Assembly (NCBI RefSeq): GCF_008017455.1
Contig: NZ_VRTY01000006.1
Span: forward strand, 29,875-93,874
Direction of reading: 5' to 3'
Source of the DNA: Pontibacter qinzhouensis
Lineage (GTDB): Bacteria > Bacteroidota > Bacteroidia > Cytophagales > Hymenobacteraceae
DNA: 64,000 nucleotides
Shown here piece by piece: positions 39,801-47,921 of this stretch (position 1 is its first letter; every line of letters starts with the position of its first letter). The notes below the pieces were generated by a model. It had not been told where the DNA came from. It ran no database searches and was given only the letters and a program-made list of their open reading frames with translations. Made by a program: the position numbers and the translations under genes.

Positions 39801-42800
39801 TAGAGGCAGCTCCTTCAGATACAACCGCCCAGGCGGAAGGGTAAGTCCACTGATAGGCTAAACCCGGTTCCGGATTACTAACTCTGAAGGTTACGGTTGA
39901 GCCTACACACAAACCTCCCTCATGTGCTATAACTGGTGCGGCTGGTTGCGTGTTATCTGAAACGGTAATGGCATTGCCGGCCTCACCTGGCGTACCACAG
40001 CTAGTTAAAGCCGTTGCCGTTATGGCTCCCGTACCTACTCTGAACCGGATAGAGGTACCGTCATCTGAAAGAATGGTCCAGCCGGAAGGGTAATTCCATT
40101 GGTAAGAAGCTCCTGCTTCGGGACTAGCGACTCTGAACGTAACTTCTGATCCTATGCAGAGTGTACCTTCGCTCACAATCAAGGCTGGCATGGGCTCTTC
40201 CGGACCAGAAACCACAATGGCATTACTTGTACCACCTGCAGCGCCACAGCTATTTAGGGAAGTTGCTGTTATGGCTCCCGACCCTATTCTTAGCCTCACA
40301 GAACTTGCATCTTCGGTCAGCAGTGTCCAGGTAGTTGGGTAATTCCATTGGTAAGTTAAGGCAGCATCAGGGTTTGTTATTTTAAACGTTACTTCTGAAC
40401 CTACACACAAGCCTCCTTCACTGGTTATGGCAGGGGCAGCAGGCAATGTTTCGGTTATAGTAACGGTGTTGCTTGGCCCGCTTTCGCATCCGGAACCGCT
40501 CTGAGCGCTGGCTGTAATGTCGCCTACACCTATTATTAACCTGATAGAAGAGGCACTCTGTGACACAAAAGACCAACTGGAGGGGTAAGTCCAGTTATAG
40601 TTAACTCCTGCAACGGCATTCTGTACTGTAAAAGTTTTTTCTGTGCCCGGGCATGCGTCTGCGGCATTGCTCATAGATATAACAGGCACCGCCGGCACTT
40701 CCGTAACAACCAAAGCCTCACTCTCCTCGCCTGGGCCACAATCGCCACCGGTTGTACGTGCCGTAATCTGACCTGCAGCTACTGTTAGTGTAATTGATGT
40801 GCTACTTTCTGAAACGACTACCCAGGTGCTAGGGTAAGTCCAGGAGTAAGACTGCGCTGCATCAGGGTTTGAGATTTGGAAGGTAACCTGATTGCCTACG
40901 CACAAGGCTCCCTGGTTGCTGATAACTGGTATGGCCGGAGCTGCCGGCACCTGAAAGCTGTTACTTACTCCGCTTTCGCAGCCTGCACCGTTCTCAGCTC
41001 TTACAGCTATCTGTCCTGCAGCTGGCACTAGTTTTATAGAGGCATTATCCTGCGAAACAAATACCCAATCAGAAGGGTAGCTCCAATTATATAGCAGCCC
41101 TGCTACCGGACTCTCTACTTTAAACTCTGTTTCGGTGCCCGGGCAAAGTGGGCCTTCATGTGTTATAACAGGTGTAACCGGCAGTTCTAAGACTGTAACT
41201 GGCTCACTTGGCTCACCTGAACAGCCAGCTGCGTTACTGCCTCTTGCTGTTATCTGGCCCGCTGCCACTCTAACCTTAACGGTACCGGCAGTTTGCGAAA
41301 CAAGTGTCCAGGAGGTTGGGTACTCCCACTGGTAGGTTACACCTGCTACCGGGTTTTCGATCCGGAAGGTAGCCTCAGCACCTGGGCAAAGGTCTCCGTC
41401 TGTGCCTATAGTGGGGGCCTGGGGGCGTTCTGTAACTGTAACAATATTGCTTGGGGCGCTAACGCAACCAGATGCGTTTACAGCCTGTGCAGTTACCTGG
41501 CCAGCTCCTGCCACCAGGGTTATAGAAGCAGCTCCTCTCGATACAAAAGTCCATTCTGCCGGGTAGTTCCACTGATAGATTAAACCTGCCGGAGGGTTAG
41601 CGACGCTGAAGGTAATTTCATCGCCTGCACAGGGAGTGGCATTGCTTTGGATGACCGGAGCGGCTGCCGGCACACCTGAAACCGTTATCGGTTCGCCTGG
41701 TTCGCTGGTGCAGTTCATAGCATTTGCTGCCGTAACGGTGGCACGTATCTCACCGGCACTGTTGGCCACTACCCTGATAAACGAATCGCCTGTTTCAAGC
41801 ACCTGCCAGCCTGCCGGGTATACCCAGCGGTATATCATGCCGGCCACTGGCTGCACCACCCTGAACGTAATATCGCCCCCAATGCACAAATTGCCTTCGC
41901 TAGCTATAACAGCGGCCGCAGGTACCGTAGAAACCATTATCTCGTCGCTTACACTTGTCCTGCTGCAGGCATTAGTTGCTGTAACACTTACGGCACCTGC
42001 ACTTGACGTTATAAAGGTTATGGAGCTGGCGTTCTGGTTCACCACCGTCCAATCGGCCGGACGATTCCAGCGATAACTGATGCCAGCCTCCGGGTTAGTA
42101 AGCCTGAACGTGATCTGGCTACCGGTACAAAGGCTGCCTTCGCTGGTAATAACCGGTTTTACAGGAATTGCCGACGGGCTAACCGAAATATAGCTTCTGG
42201 GAGTAGCTCCAGGTCCGTTTCCACAGGCATTGCTCCCAAATACACTTATATCTCCGGTGCCGGTTCCTACGGTTACTTCTATAGATGTTTGCGCTGCGTT
42301 AAGAGCTTGCCAGGTCCAACCTTGCGGAACCTGCCAGTTATAGGTGATCGCCCCCTGAATGGTGGGTATGCTGAACCTTACTTTACTTCCTTCGCAAAGG
42401 TAATTACCAGCTACATTAGAAGAGATAGCGCCAGCAGCAGGAGGAGTAACGCAAATGGTCTGCGTGGCAGTGTTATTAGCAGGGTTATTGTCTGTTCCAT
42501 TTCCTGCTGCTGAAATGCTCACCACAGAGGCCCCCGGTATATCTAACCGGATGTTAACAGTGAATGTAATTAGTTGCTCGCTGTTTAGCGTACCGATGTT
42601 CCAGCTATAACTGTAGCCAGGATCGTTGTTTATGCCAGGTATCGTTAGTTCGGCTGTAACATTTGTCTCCTGATCAGGGCCACGGTTTTCGACCAGGTAG
42701 GTGTAGGTAAGTATGGTGCCATAGGGTATGGGCTGCCCCGGCGTAACAGGCACTCCGTTTTGTGTAATCTGCAACCTAACACCAAGATCGGCGGCAAGCG

Positions 42801-43386
42801 TGTTTTGTGTGCCGGCAGCTTGAGCAGTTCGGAAGGAAATCGCTTCTACACTACCAGCCGTACTAAGGTTTGCCTTGTTTCTGGGGGTAATTATATTGGC
42901 TGGCAATTTGGCATCACCAGCGGTACTTACATCGCCCTCCACAATCCAGAAAACATTGCCGGCCAGTGTGCCAGCTGCTGTTTTAACACTTCCGTTTCCT
43001 GTTACCAGTAGGTTACCTGCTACCTGTATGAGGGTAGTTGCAGCGGTTCCGCGTGTTATAGTAAGCGGACCGTCTAAGGTAGCGTTACCATCTATTTTGT
43101 AGGTGCCGGCTACCAATGTGGCGTTACCAAGCCGAGGGTTTGTTAAAACCTCCTGCCCCGGAATTCTTACAGTAGTATCTGCGATCTGCTGCGAAAGCTT
43201 TTTAGAAGAAACAGAAGCCTGTGAAGCCTCAACCATGTCTATATTCTGTTCCTCTAATACACTTGCTGCCAAAAATACATCTGCGTAAGCACCTATAAAC
43301 TCTGGCACCACATAGGCGTTGCCAGCTAAGGAAGCTAAACAGAGACCTACTATATAGAAGAAGGCCTGCTTTTTAAAAATTTTCAT
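33805..43386 (-). CDS. giant adhesin-like protein, 33 PKD-like modules, type B gliding C-terminal domain
   Basis: A 3193-residue surface protein. Signal peptide (1-24); an ice-binding-like (DUF3494-type) beta region at about 80-165 (LVAGTYKIDG ... AGNVFWIVEGDVS); a DUF11-type segment at about 200-310; then 33 modules of about 83 residues, each with a C-V-G start and a W-x-x-P-x-x-W core; finally the gliding-motility-type C-terminal domain at about 3110-3193 (VFSPNNDGNNDTW ... IINRWGNEVY). Modules 2-13 have WNYPxxW cores, 14-33 WSLPxGW cores, and 15-20 repeat as three two-module units. Exported by the type IX system via the adjacent PorP/SprF. Likely adhesin or surface-polymer scaffold; ligand unknown. 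No catalytic motif seen. Confidence 0.93.
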   Translation of the reverse strand: MKIFKKQAFFYIVGLCLASLAGNAYVVPEFIGAYADVFLAASVLEEQNIDMVEASQASVSSKKLSQQIADTTVRIPGQEVLTNPRLGNATLVAGTYKIDGNATLDGPLTITRGTAATTLIQVAGNLLVTGNGSVKTAAGTLAGNVFWIVEGDVSTAGDAKLPANIITPRNKANLSTAGSVEAISFRTAQAAGTQNTLAADLGVRLQITQNGVPVTPGQPIPYGTILTYTYLVENRGPDQETNVTAELTIPGINNDPGYSYSWNIGTLNSEQLITFTVNIRLDIPGASVVSISAAGNGTDNNPANNTATQTICVTPPAAGAISSNVAGNYLCEGSKVRFSIPTIQGAITYNWQVPQGWTWQALNAAQTSIEVTVGTGTGDISVFGSNACGNGPGATPRSYISVSPSAIPVKPVITSEGSLCTGSQITFRLTNPEAGISYRWNRPADWTVVNQNASSITFITSSAGAVSVTATNACSRTSVSDEIMVSTVPAAAVIASEGNLCIGGDITFRVVQPVAGMIYRWVYPAGWQVLETGDSFIRVVANSAGEIRATVTAANAMNCTSEPGEPITVSGVPAAAPVIQSNATPCAGDEITFSVANPPAGLIYQWNYPAEWTFVSRGAASITLVAGAGQVTAQAVNASGCVSAPSNIVTVTERPQAPTIGTDGDLCPGAEATFRIENPVAGVTYQWEYPTSWTLVSQTAGTVKVRVAAGQITARGSNAAGCSGEPSEPVTVLELPVTPVITHEGPLCPGTETEFKVESPVAGLLYNWSYPSDWVFVSQDNASIKLVPAAGQIAVRAENGAGCESGVSNSFQVPAAPAIPVISNQGALCVGNQVTFQISNPDAAQSYSWTYPSTWVVVSESSTSITLTVAAGQITARTTGGDCGPGEESEALVVTEVPAVPVISMSNAADACPGTEKTFTVQNAVAGVNYNWTYPSSWSFVSQSASSIRLIIGVGDITASAQSGSGCESGPSNTVTITETLPAAPAITSEGGLCVGSEVTFKITNPDAALTYQWNYPTTWTLLTEDASSVRLRIGSGAITATSLNSCGAAGGTSNAIVVSGPEEPMPALIVSEGTLCIGSEVTFRVASPEAGASYQWNYPSGWTILSDDGTSIRFRVGTGAITATALTSCGTPGEAGNAITVSDNTQPAAPVIAHEGGLCVGSTVTFRVSNPEPGLAYQWTYPSAWAVVSEGAASIRVVVGAGAISARAVNGCGIQSAGSNAITVVPGEGQLAAPVISSEGGLCAGGEVTFRVVSPEAGATYRWNYPSNWVLLSETASTIRLTVGTGAIRATAVPTTTAGCQSDFSNSITISDNVPPATPVILNEGGLCAGSEVLFRVAAPQAGISYQWNYPATWTLVAQDASSIRLVAGAGNISVTAINNCNALTAASTPIVVAPTPAKPGTIAASSSFCIGQQVVLTVDAVAGATSYVWSLPAGWVGASTGRSITVTVGSTEGTLAVSSRSGNCTSAASTLPVTPAALPAQPGAITASSAFCVGSQVTLSVPAVAGLNYTWAVPSGWRIDSPQGASSITVTVGGTAGAISVRAAGASGCASSTRTLNATPFVTPAQPGAITATATTQCVGQTVTFSVAAVTGATYYRWSLPTGWSITAGQGTTTITARVGAGAGSVSVTAGAGATGACASAASTLPVTPVALPAQPGRITVSGALCVGSQVTLSVPGVAGMSYTWAVPSGWTIDSPQDGSSISVTVGATNGAISVRAVNASGCTGTTRTLNARPFVTPEQPGAIIASGTQCVGQTTTFSIAAVSGATYYRWSLPAGWSITAGQGTRTITARVGAATGTVAVTAGTGAAGACASAASTLPVTPVALPAQPGTISANAAFCAGSQVTLSVPAVAGLNYTWAVPSGWRIDSPQGTSSVSVTVGATSGAISVRAVNASGCTGSARTLNVTPFAAPTQPGAIIANGAQCIGQVVTFSVATVAGASYYNWSVPAGWTVTAGQGTTSITARVGTTAGVVSVTAGTGNIGSCASAARTLPVSPVALPSQPGAIAASGAFCIGREITLSVPAEAGMTYNWTLPAGWVGSSSTNSILVTVGTAGGAISVTAANAAGCLSTARTLSATLIAAPAQPAAITFNSPLCVGQQVTFSIPSVAGMSYNWSLPDGWSGSSTTNTISVTVGSSAGIVSVSATNAGGCSSTARSLDVNPAVAPAMPGAITTSGSLCVGNQVTFTVENRPGITSYSWTLPTGWTGASTTNTITATVGAASGTISVVANAGGCPSPSATLPVTPVAAPAQPGAITPGGAFCAGREVTLSVLAVAGLSYNWSLPATWSIVSGNGTASITATVGTAGGTISVAAANGEGCNGPARTLAAALLAAPATPEAISASGNLCVGSQITLSVRAITGVTFRWSLPDGWTGTSTARTITVTVGATAGTVSVVTVNTGGCTSAASTLNVNPATPVAPGEITASGPFCATRQVTFNIEPVAGAASYAWTLPTGWTAVAGSTSTSITVTVPNNTTARVISVRAVGAGGCLSTASTLNVVPTSLPGQPESIAILQNALLCIGNKVTFSVTAVAGMTYNWQLPEGWEGSSTTNTIIATVGTTEGTVSVTATNATGCTSNVRTRAVTPLVVPAQPGEILASGPYCAGGTVTFSVEPVEGAASYVWSMPSGWSAVASSTTNSITYNVPNNTTTRTLTVVARGAGNCPSESRSITVTPLTVPAQPSVITGPTVVCPNTEGVEYSVVQLSNRTYDWRLPEGWVITDGEGTAAITVRTGETPGTVSVSAENACFSSVNNRSLAVSLRPGTPATPGPITSSGPLCAGTANTLISVDPVPGATTYTWEVPEGWLITAGQGNSDIEVTAGSTAGEIRVTAGNSCGTSAANVLAVNAQPRPETPEAIAGEIEPCAGRTGVVYTIPAVAGAMAYTWVVPAGWSVQAGQNTTSIRVRVGSSQGNISVIASNSCGTSAASTLAVRPVTGVPTAPGMISGEIEMCVGRTLTYTVVGASRATSYTWSFPTGWAITNGQGTTQVTVVAGIGSGQVSVVANNSCGTSLSSTMNVRAVQIAGASAILDRSSMCDGLIYEVASVAGASAYNWSVPSGWSVLSGQGTTRIRVAAAGNSVGAIAVVIDNGTCLSESVSLTPDLSLIASDLEFPNVFSPNNDGNNDTWAIENLGNYPNTEVSIINRWGNEVYRSSNYKNDWTGDNLSEGTYYYMARVKQCDGSDKVYKGFVMIMR
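37775..38902 (-). repeat. in-frame duplication inside the giant gene
   Basis: 87 bp at 37775-37861 are identical to 38816-38902, 1041 bp apart (347 codons, four modules). A further block at about 37901-37945 recurs at 38420-38464, 519 bp apart (173 codons, two modules). Both offsets are multiples of three. Confidence 0.85.
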
Positions 43387-43948
43387 GAAAAATTGTAAAT
43401 TTTTATAATATATTAGTCTTTATGGTTGAGTTTAATTTGTCTTCGATTTAAGCTCTGCTGTGCCAGATGCTTCTATGGCAAATTAGATAATTGAATTGAA
43501 TCGCAATATTATGTGAAAATGATGCAATATGAAAAAAATAATTTTTTATGGTGATTTCCTATCTTCCTGAAAAGTATATTTTTTTTATATATGCCTATAC
43601 AACAATGATCAGATTATTAGTTCATTTGTGCTTTAAAATAAGTTAACAAGTTGTACCAGTTAAAATTATAGCGATCGAAAGAAGAAGAAACATATGTAAG
43701 TAGCTGCTTCACGAACGTAGAATTTTTCTTATAATCTGATTTATCAAAAAAATACTGCACCGAGTGGTTTACCGGATATGGGTGCAATTTTACCTAACTG
43801 TTTTGCACCAATAAAGGTAAGAAATTAGCTCAGGCTTTTAGCATGAATCAAATTGCATTTATAGGATAATATTTGACGAAAATAGAGAACATAAAAACTT
43901 GATTTGTCTTGCGTTCAAGGCCCCCTAGTGGTTAATTTAATGTATGGA
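43387..43948. other. AT-rich region upstream of the giant gene
   Basis: About 560 bp of strongly AT-rich DNA ahead of the adhesin start; the 5' leader and promoter should be here, but I could not pick a convincing TTTG/TAnnTTTG pair. No gene seen. Confidence 0.4.
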
Positions 43949-44005
43949 ACCCTTGACTTAAAATGGCTACTTTTACTTTGGAAGGCTATTTTTATTTGAA
44001 TAATT
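43949..44005 (+). repeat. 57-bp intergenic repeat, copy 12
   Basis: ACCCTTGA ... CTTTGGAAGGC ... TTTATTTGAATAATT. Antisense to the flanking genes; tail-to-tail with copy 13. Confidence 0.85.
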
Positions 44006-44059
44006 GGCACATCGTATTTTCATGCGCAATTAGCAGTGGCGGAGGTTCTACCCATACTG

Positions 44060-44117
44060 AATTATGCGAATGAAAATGGCCTTCAGAAGGCATTTCAACT
44101 GCATCTTTGCCAAGGCT
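44060..44117 (-). repeat. 57-bp intergenic repeat, copy 13
   Basis: AATTATGCGAATGAAAATGGCC ends the element, with CCTTCAGAAGG and CCAAGGCT; 54 bp separate it from copy 12, forming an inverted pair between the two surface-protein loci. Confidence 0.85.
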
Positions 44118-44141
44118 TAACTACTTAAAGAGTTTCCTCTT

Positions 44142-44283
44142 CTCTGTTACAGACGATGTCATACACTTATCGGAACCAGTCAATAGTATCGCGTTAAGAA
44201 AAACGACACACGTACCACGTATTACGACAAACGATTTTATATAATTGTATAATTGGTGACACAGACTCCGGTAAGTTGTGTCG
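44142..44283 (-). repeat. 135-bp dispersed repeat, copy B
   Basis: Reverse-oriented homologue of 11209-11340. The bounded part (44204-44283, CGACAC ... GTGTCG) is 80 bp; it differs from copy A by about ten substitutions and a 7-bp tandem duplication around TACGTGG. Homology continues past the inverted terminus into 44142-44203. Confidence 0.75.
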
Positions 44284-44350
44284 ATGTTTATACAGGCTGA
44301 CAAGAGTTTCTTTGTAAACTTTTATCGTAGTCTTCAACAGAAGAAATCAA

Positions 44351-44389
44351 TAAAAAAACCTCTGCCTCAGGAAGTGCTGAAACAGAGGT
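44351..44389 (-). terminator. intrinsic terminator behind PorP/SprF locus 2
   Basis: On the minus strand AACCTCTG pairs with CAGAGGTT around an 18-nt loop, followed by T5-A-T-T. It lies 44 bp behind the PorP/SprF stop. Confidence 0.8.
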
Positions 44390-44433
44390 TCTGAAAAAGG
44401 ATAGTTTCTATATGCTGACGACGGCAACAGTGG

Positions 44434-45399
44434 CTACCACACCCACTGCGGACATATAATGCGGCGGTCGTTGAACAACTTAAAGCCGACTACAATCTCG
44501 TGGGTTCCGGCACTTACGCGGTTAATATTGGAGGTGGTGGCATCGTAGGAGTAAGACACATCGAGCAACGGACTTACGTAAACGCCAACCAAGGCAACAA
44601 TGGCATCTTTGTGGCGATACGAGCCTCCTACCCAGAAACGCTGGTCGTACATTACCCGCAGGTTGGCATCAATGGCAGATGGACTTGGGCCAGCCAGTTT
44701 TACCATAACCGAGGGGATGAGATCTATTTTGCTGGTGGCACTATAACGGTAACTGCCTGTGGCAAAGTAGTGCCGCTGCAAACCAAGTGTAGCCTGTTCT
44801 TCATCGGCCAATCTAAAACCTGCTGCATTTTCTAACAACTGGGCTCCGGCGAAACCAACAGAAAAGTTTTGGGCATACACCCACATACCCAGGTTCAGGT
44901 CGAGCATGTTGCGGTTTATGTTGCCGCCTCCTATTAAGGGGTCGTTCGGGTTGGTAAACTCCAGCTCGCTGGCGTTAAGCGAGTTGCGAATGAGCCCTGC
45001 CGATGCTCCTGCCGATACATTTATTTTGTTTGTAATAGGCAGGTGGTAAGCGTAGGAGCCCGTAAGGCCGGTGCGGCGCAAAGGCCCGGTTTGGTCGGTG
45101 TGCATGAGCACGCCAACACCGTGGTGCGCCAATGCCTTGTGATACTTGTTACTGGCCGCCCCTTTGTTCAGCGGCATGTGCCCCGATACATAGTAGGTTA
45201 CGGGTGCACCGTCTAAACCCATCCATTGCCTTCTGTTACTAACCCGTATATCGGCATAGTCTTCTATGCCTGTTAAAGCAGGGTTCAGAATATAGTTGTT
45301 AACCATGTACTGGCTGTACTGGGGGCGTTGTTGTGCTACAGCCTGCACTGCAAGCGCTGCCCAAACGATTAAAAGCAGGAGTGGCTTCCTCATCTTCAT
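44434..45399 (-). CDS. PorP/SprF family type IX secretion membrane protein (locus 2)
   Basis: A 321-residue beta-barrel protein with signal peptide (ending VQAVAQ) and the family signature QYSQYMVNNYILNPALTGI, followed by NRRQWMGLDGAPVTYY and the C-terminal MYDQRFWVGGSYR. The start is the ATG at 45399, which shares its A with the TAA stop of the upstream gene (TAATG), implying translational coupling; the longer frame seen upstream overlaps that gene and is not used. Partner for export of the 840-residue PKD protein. Paralogue of the PorP/SprF at 32.8 kb, equal in length. Confidence 0.93.
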   Translation of the reverse strand: MKMRKPLLLLIVWAALAVQAVAQQRPQYSQYMVNNYILNPALTGIEDYADIRVSNRRQWMGLDGAPVTYYVSGHMPLNKGAASNKYHKALAHHGVGVLMHTDQTGPLRRTGLTGSYAYHLPITNKINVSAGASAGLIRNSLNASELEFTNPNDPLIGGGNINRNMLDLNLGMWVYAQNFSVGFAGAQLLENAAGFRLADEEQATLGLQRHYFATGSYRYSATSKIDLIPSVMVKLAGPSPSAIDANLRVMYDQRFWVGGSYRHKDAIVALVGVYVSPLLDVSYSYDATTSNINRVSAGTHEIVVGFKLFNDRRIICPQWVW

Positions 45400-47921
45400 T
45401 ATCTGATAATTGTCACGTTGCCAGAGATTGGCCTCTCTGAGCTGTTGAGGTAAATAATATAGTAGTAGGTGGCCACTGGCAGTTCGGAGCCTTTGTAGGT
45501 GCCGTCCCAAGGTATGCCATAACCGGTTGAGCTGAAGATCAGGTTACCCCAACGGTTAAATACTTCCACGCGGGCATCGGGGTAATTACTTATGTTTTCG
45601 ATTTCCCAGACTTCGTTTACACCATCGCGGTTAGGCGAGAAGGCATTAGGTGCTTTAATAGCCGGAATAACAGTTACAGTTACCGTATCGGTATCGACAC
45701 AACCCAGCTCTGTGGTAATTGTCAGAACATAAGTAGTGGTTTCCTGCGGGCGGGCAATCGGGTTACGGATAGCCGGGTTGTTAAGCCCTTCGGCCGGCTC
45801 CCAGAGGTAAGTACCATTGGTGCCTGCTCCTGAACCTCGCAACTCAGCAATACGGCCCTGTATAACAGTTATATCGTCTCCGGCATTAGCCTCTGCGTTG
45901 GTTACTGTTACATTTACAGGTATGCGCTGGCTGGGGCAGCCTGCACTGTTTACGGCTTCTACATAAATGACTGAGCTACCTTCTCCACGCACTTCAAAGG
46001 AGGTGCCTTCGCCGCGTGGGGTGCCTCCGGTGGCTACATCGTACCAGCGGTAAATGAGGCCTGGCTCTGGCAGCACCTGCACCACGGCTACACTATCTAA
46101 ACAAACCTGTACATCTCTGCCACCTTGCACAGCAGGCGTTCTGGGCGATTCCTGTACATTTATTTCAACTACGTTAGAAGGAAGTTCGCAATCGCCGGAT
46201 GTTACCACTCTTCTGAACCAGGACCTGCGCGAGAGGTTGGTTACCTGATAATCTTGTTCTATATTGGTGCCCGGAGCTGCACTAAAACCGGTAGAGTCGC
46301 TGGAGGTGCTTACCTGCCAGAGGTAAGTGTAGCCGGAGTCGCTGTTGCCCAGTATAAAAAAGCTACCCTGGCCGGAGCACACGTTGCCGCTGTTGTCTGG
46401 CTCAATTACGTTCTGGATCGGTGGCGTAACGGTTATGTTCAGCTCGGCGTACTCGTCGCTGAGGCAGCCGATCTGGTTTATGGAGCGCACATAATAGGTG
46501 GTGCTGTTGGCAGGAGCTGGTATGGTTAAAACCAGTCCCGGAGGTGCCACGGGCGTTGTTGTATTGTTAGGCGAATCGAACACCACATAGCCTGGGCCAC
46601 CGCCTGTTGGCCTTACGGTTATAACACCGCCTTCGCAGGAGCTTACGTTGGGGTTGGCAATTACAGGCCGGCCTGGAATGGCAAAGATAGTTACCCTTTG
46701 CGGTTGAGGCGCCTGCGGCTGATCGCTGTTGCCGCACTCGTTCGTGACCCGTGCGCTTACGGTGTAGGTGCCTGGATTAGGAAAGTTAATAGATGGAGCC
46801 TCCTCGGTAGAAACCAGGTTGCCGTTCACAAACCATTCGTAAGAAACGGTGTTCCCGAAATTTGGATCTATCTGGACCCCGCTCGACTGATTGTACACAA
46901 TAGTTGTATCGCCACAGGCCTGAATTTCGGCTGGCAGCTGCACCGATGGCCAGCCAACAATAAAGCTCTGCTCAGTGGTGTCGCGGCCGCAGCCATTCGA
47001 CACGATAAGCTGAATCTGGAACTGCCCAGGTATTTCGAACCGCACCCCCAGCGTATCCTGATCGAGGCCGCCATATACAATTTCCCAGCCGCCTATATTG
47101 CCCTGATCCAGTACCTCCCACTCGTAGGTTAAGCCTGCTCCGCTGGAACTATCGCCCACCGATACAATAACAGGCGTACAGCTTTGTGGTGTACCTTCGG
47201 GCTGCTTATCGAGGGTGAAATGGGCTTTCGGGTTTTGGGTATAGTTGAACACCTGCTCAAAGGTGGCAGGGCATCTGTTCGGGTCTGAGCTGGTGCTGGT
47301 AATTCTAATGGTATAGCTCCCGAACTCGCTGTAGGTGGGGCTCTCTAACGGAAAATCGGCCGGGGATTTGCGTTCTACAGCGCCTCCATTTCCCCAATCT
47401 ACCAAATAGCCATCTACTACAGCCAGGTACTCCGGCGCGGTGGTGTTTACAATTGTAAAGGTAGTATCTGTAGCGGTTACGCTATCGGGCACGCATATCT
47501 GGAAATTTTGATCAGTATCTTCATCAGCAAACGATATTTCCGGTGTCTGCCGCACATACACAGTGCGCTCAAAAGGGTCAGAATCAACGTTATTGGCGGT
47601 GGCTCTAACCGAAACTGTAAAAGGCTTCGCATCAAGGTCTACACCAGGCTGGTTATACGCGTGTTTAATAGTAGTGCCAAACCGGATAGGGGAGTCATCG
47701 CCAAAGTTCCAGGAGTAGACGGTACCTGCTTCCGGGGCAGTAATGGCAAACTCTATGGTATCTCCAGAGCAGACACCTTGTGCCGGATCCGTTGCTCTGG
47801 GAGGGCTTATGACCTGAAAATTGGGCGGATCAACAACAAGGGTTTCTGCTACCAACTGCACCACAGCTGTAAGCATCAGCAACAAAAGTAAATAAACAGG
47901 CTTAGGTAATAGTAAGCGCAT
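45399..47921 (-). CDS. PKD-domain surface protein with type B gliding C-terminal domain
   Basis: An 840-residue exported protein. Signal peptide (ending LVAET), then PKD-type domains (GTVYSWNFGDDSP at about 57-70; ITSTSSD...; LTYEWEVLDQG...; VSYEWFVNG...), Ig-like stretches (SAGCPSQRIPVNVTV), and the type IX type-B C-terminal domain from about residue 755 (APNAFSPNRDGVNEVWEIEN ... VFNRWGNLIF). Likely a surface adhesin or matrix protein exported by the type IX system. It heads a two-gene operon with PorP/SprF; unlike locus 1 it has no OmpA gene behind it. Confidence 0.92.
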   Translation of the reverse strand: MRLLLPKPVYLLLLLMLTAVVQLVAETLVVDPPNFQVISPPRATDPAQGVCSGDTIEFAITAPEAGTVYSWNFGDDSPIRFGTTIKHAYNQPGVDLDAKPFTVSVRATANNVDSDPFERTVYVRQTPEISFADEDTDQNFQICVPDSVTATDTTFTIVNTTAPEYLAVVDGYLVDWGNGGAVERKSPADFPLESPTYSEFGSYTIRITSTSSDPNRCPATFEQVFNYTQNPKAHFTLDKQPEGTPQSCTPVIVSVGDSSSGAGLTYEWEVLDQGNIGGWEIVYGGLDQDTLGVRFEIPGQFQIQLIVSNGCGRDTTEQSFIVGWPSVQLPAEIQACGDTTIVYNQSSGVQIDPNFGNTVSYEWFVNGNLVSTEEAPSINFPNPGTYTVSARVTNECGNSDQPQAPQPQRVTIFAIPGRPVIANPNVSSCEGGVITVRPTGGGPGYVVFDSPNNTTTPVAPPGLVLTIPAPANSTTYYVRSINQIGCLSDEYAELNITVTPPIQNVIEPDNSGNVCSGQGSFFILGNSDSGYTYLWQVSTSSDSTGFSAAPGTNIEQDYQVTNLSRRSWFRRVVTSGDCELPSNVVEINVQESPRTPAVQGGRDVQVCLDSVAVVQVLPEPGLIYRWYDVATGGTPRGEGTSFEVRGEGSSVIYVEAVNSAGCPSQRIPVNVTVTNAEANAGDDITVIQGRIAELRGSGAGTNGTYLWEPAEGLNNPAIRNPIARPQETTTYVLTITTELGCVDTDTVTVTVIPAIKAPNAFSPNRDGVNEVWEIENISNYPDARVEVFNRWGNLIFSSTGYGIPWDGTYKGSELPVATYYYIIYLNSSERPISGNVTIIR

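Noticed and set aside
44121..44303. 60-codon minus-strand frame
   Set aside because: It lies across the 135-bp dispersed repeat, and no matching frame exists in the other copy.
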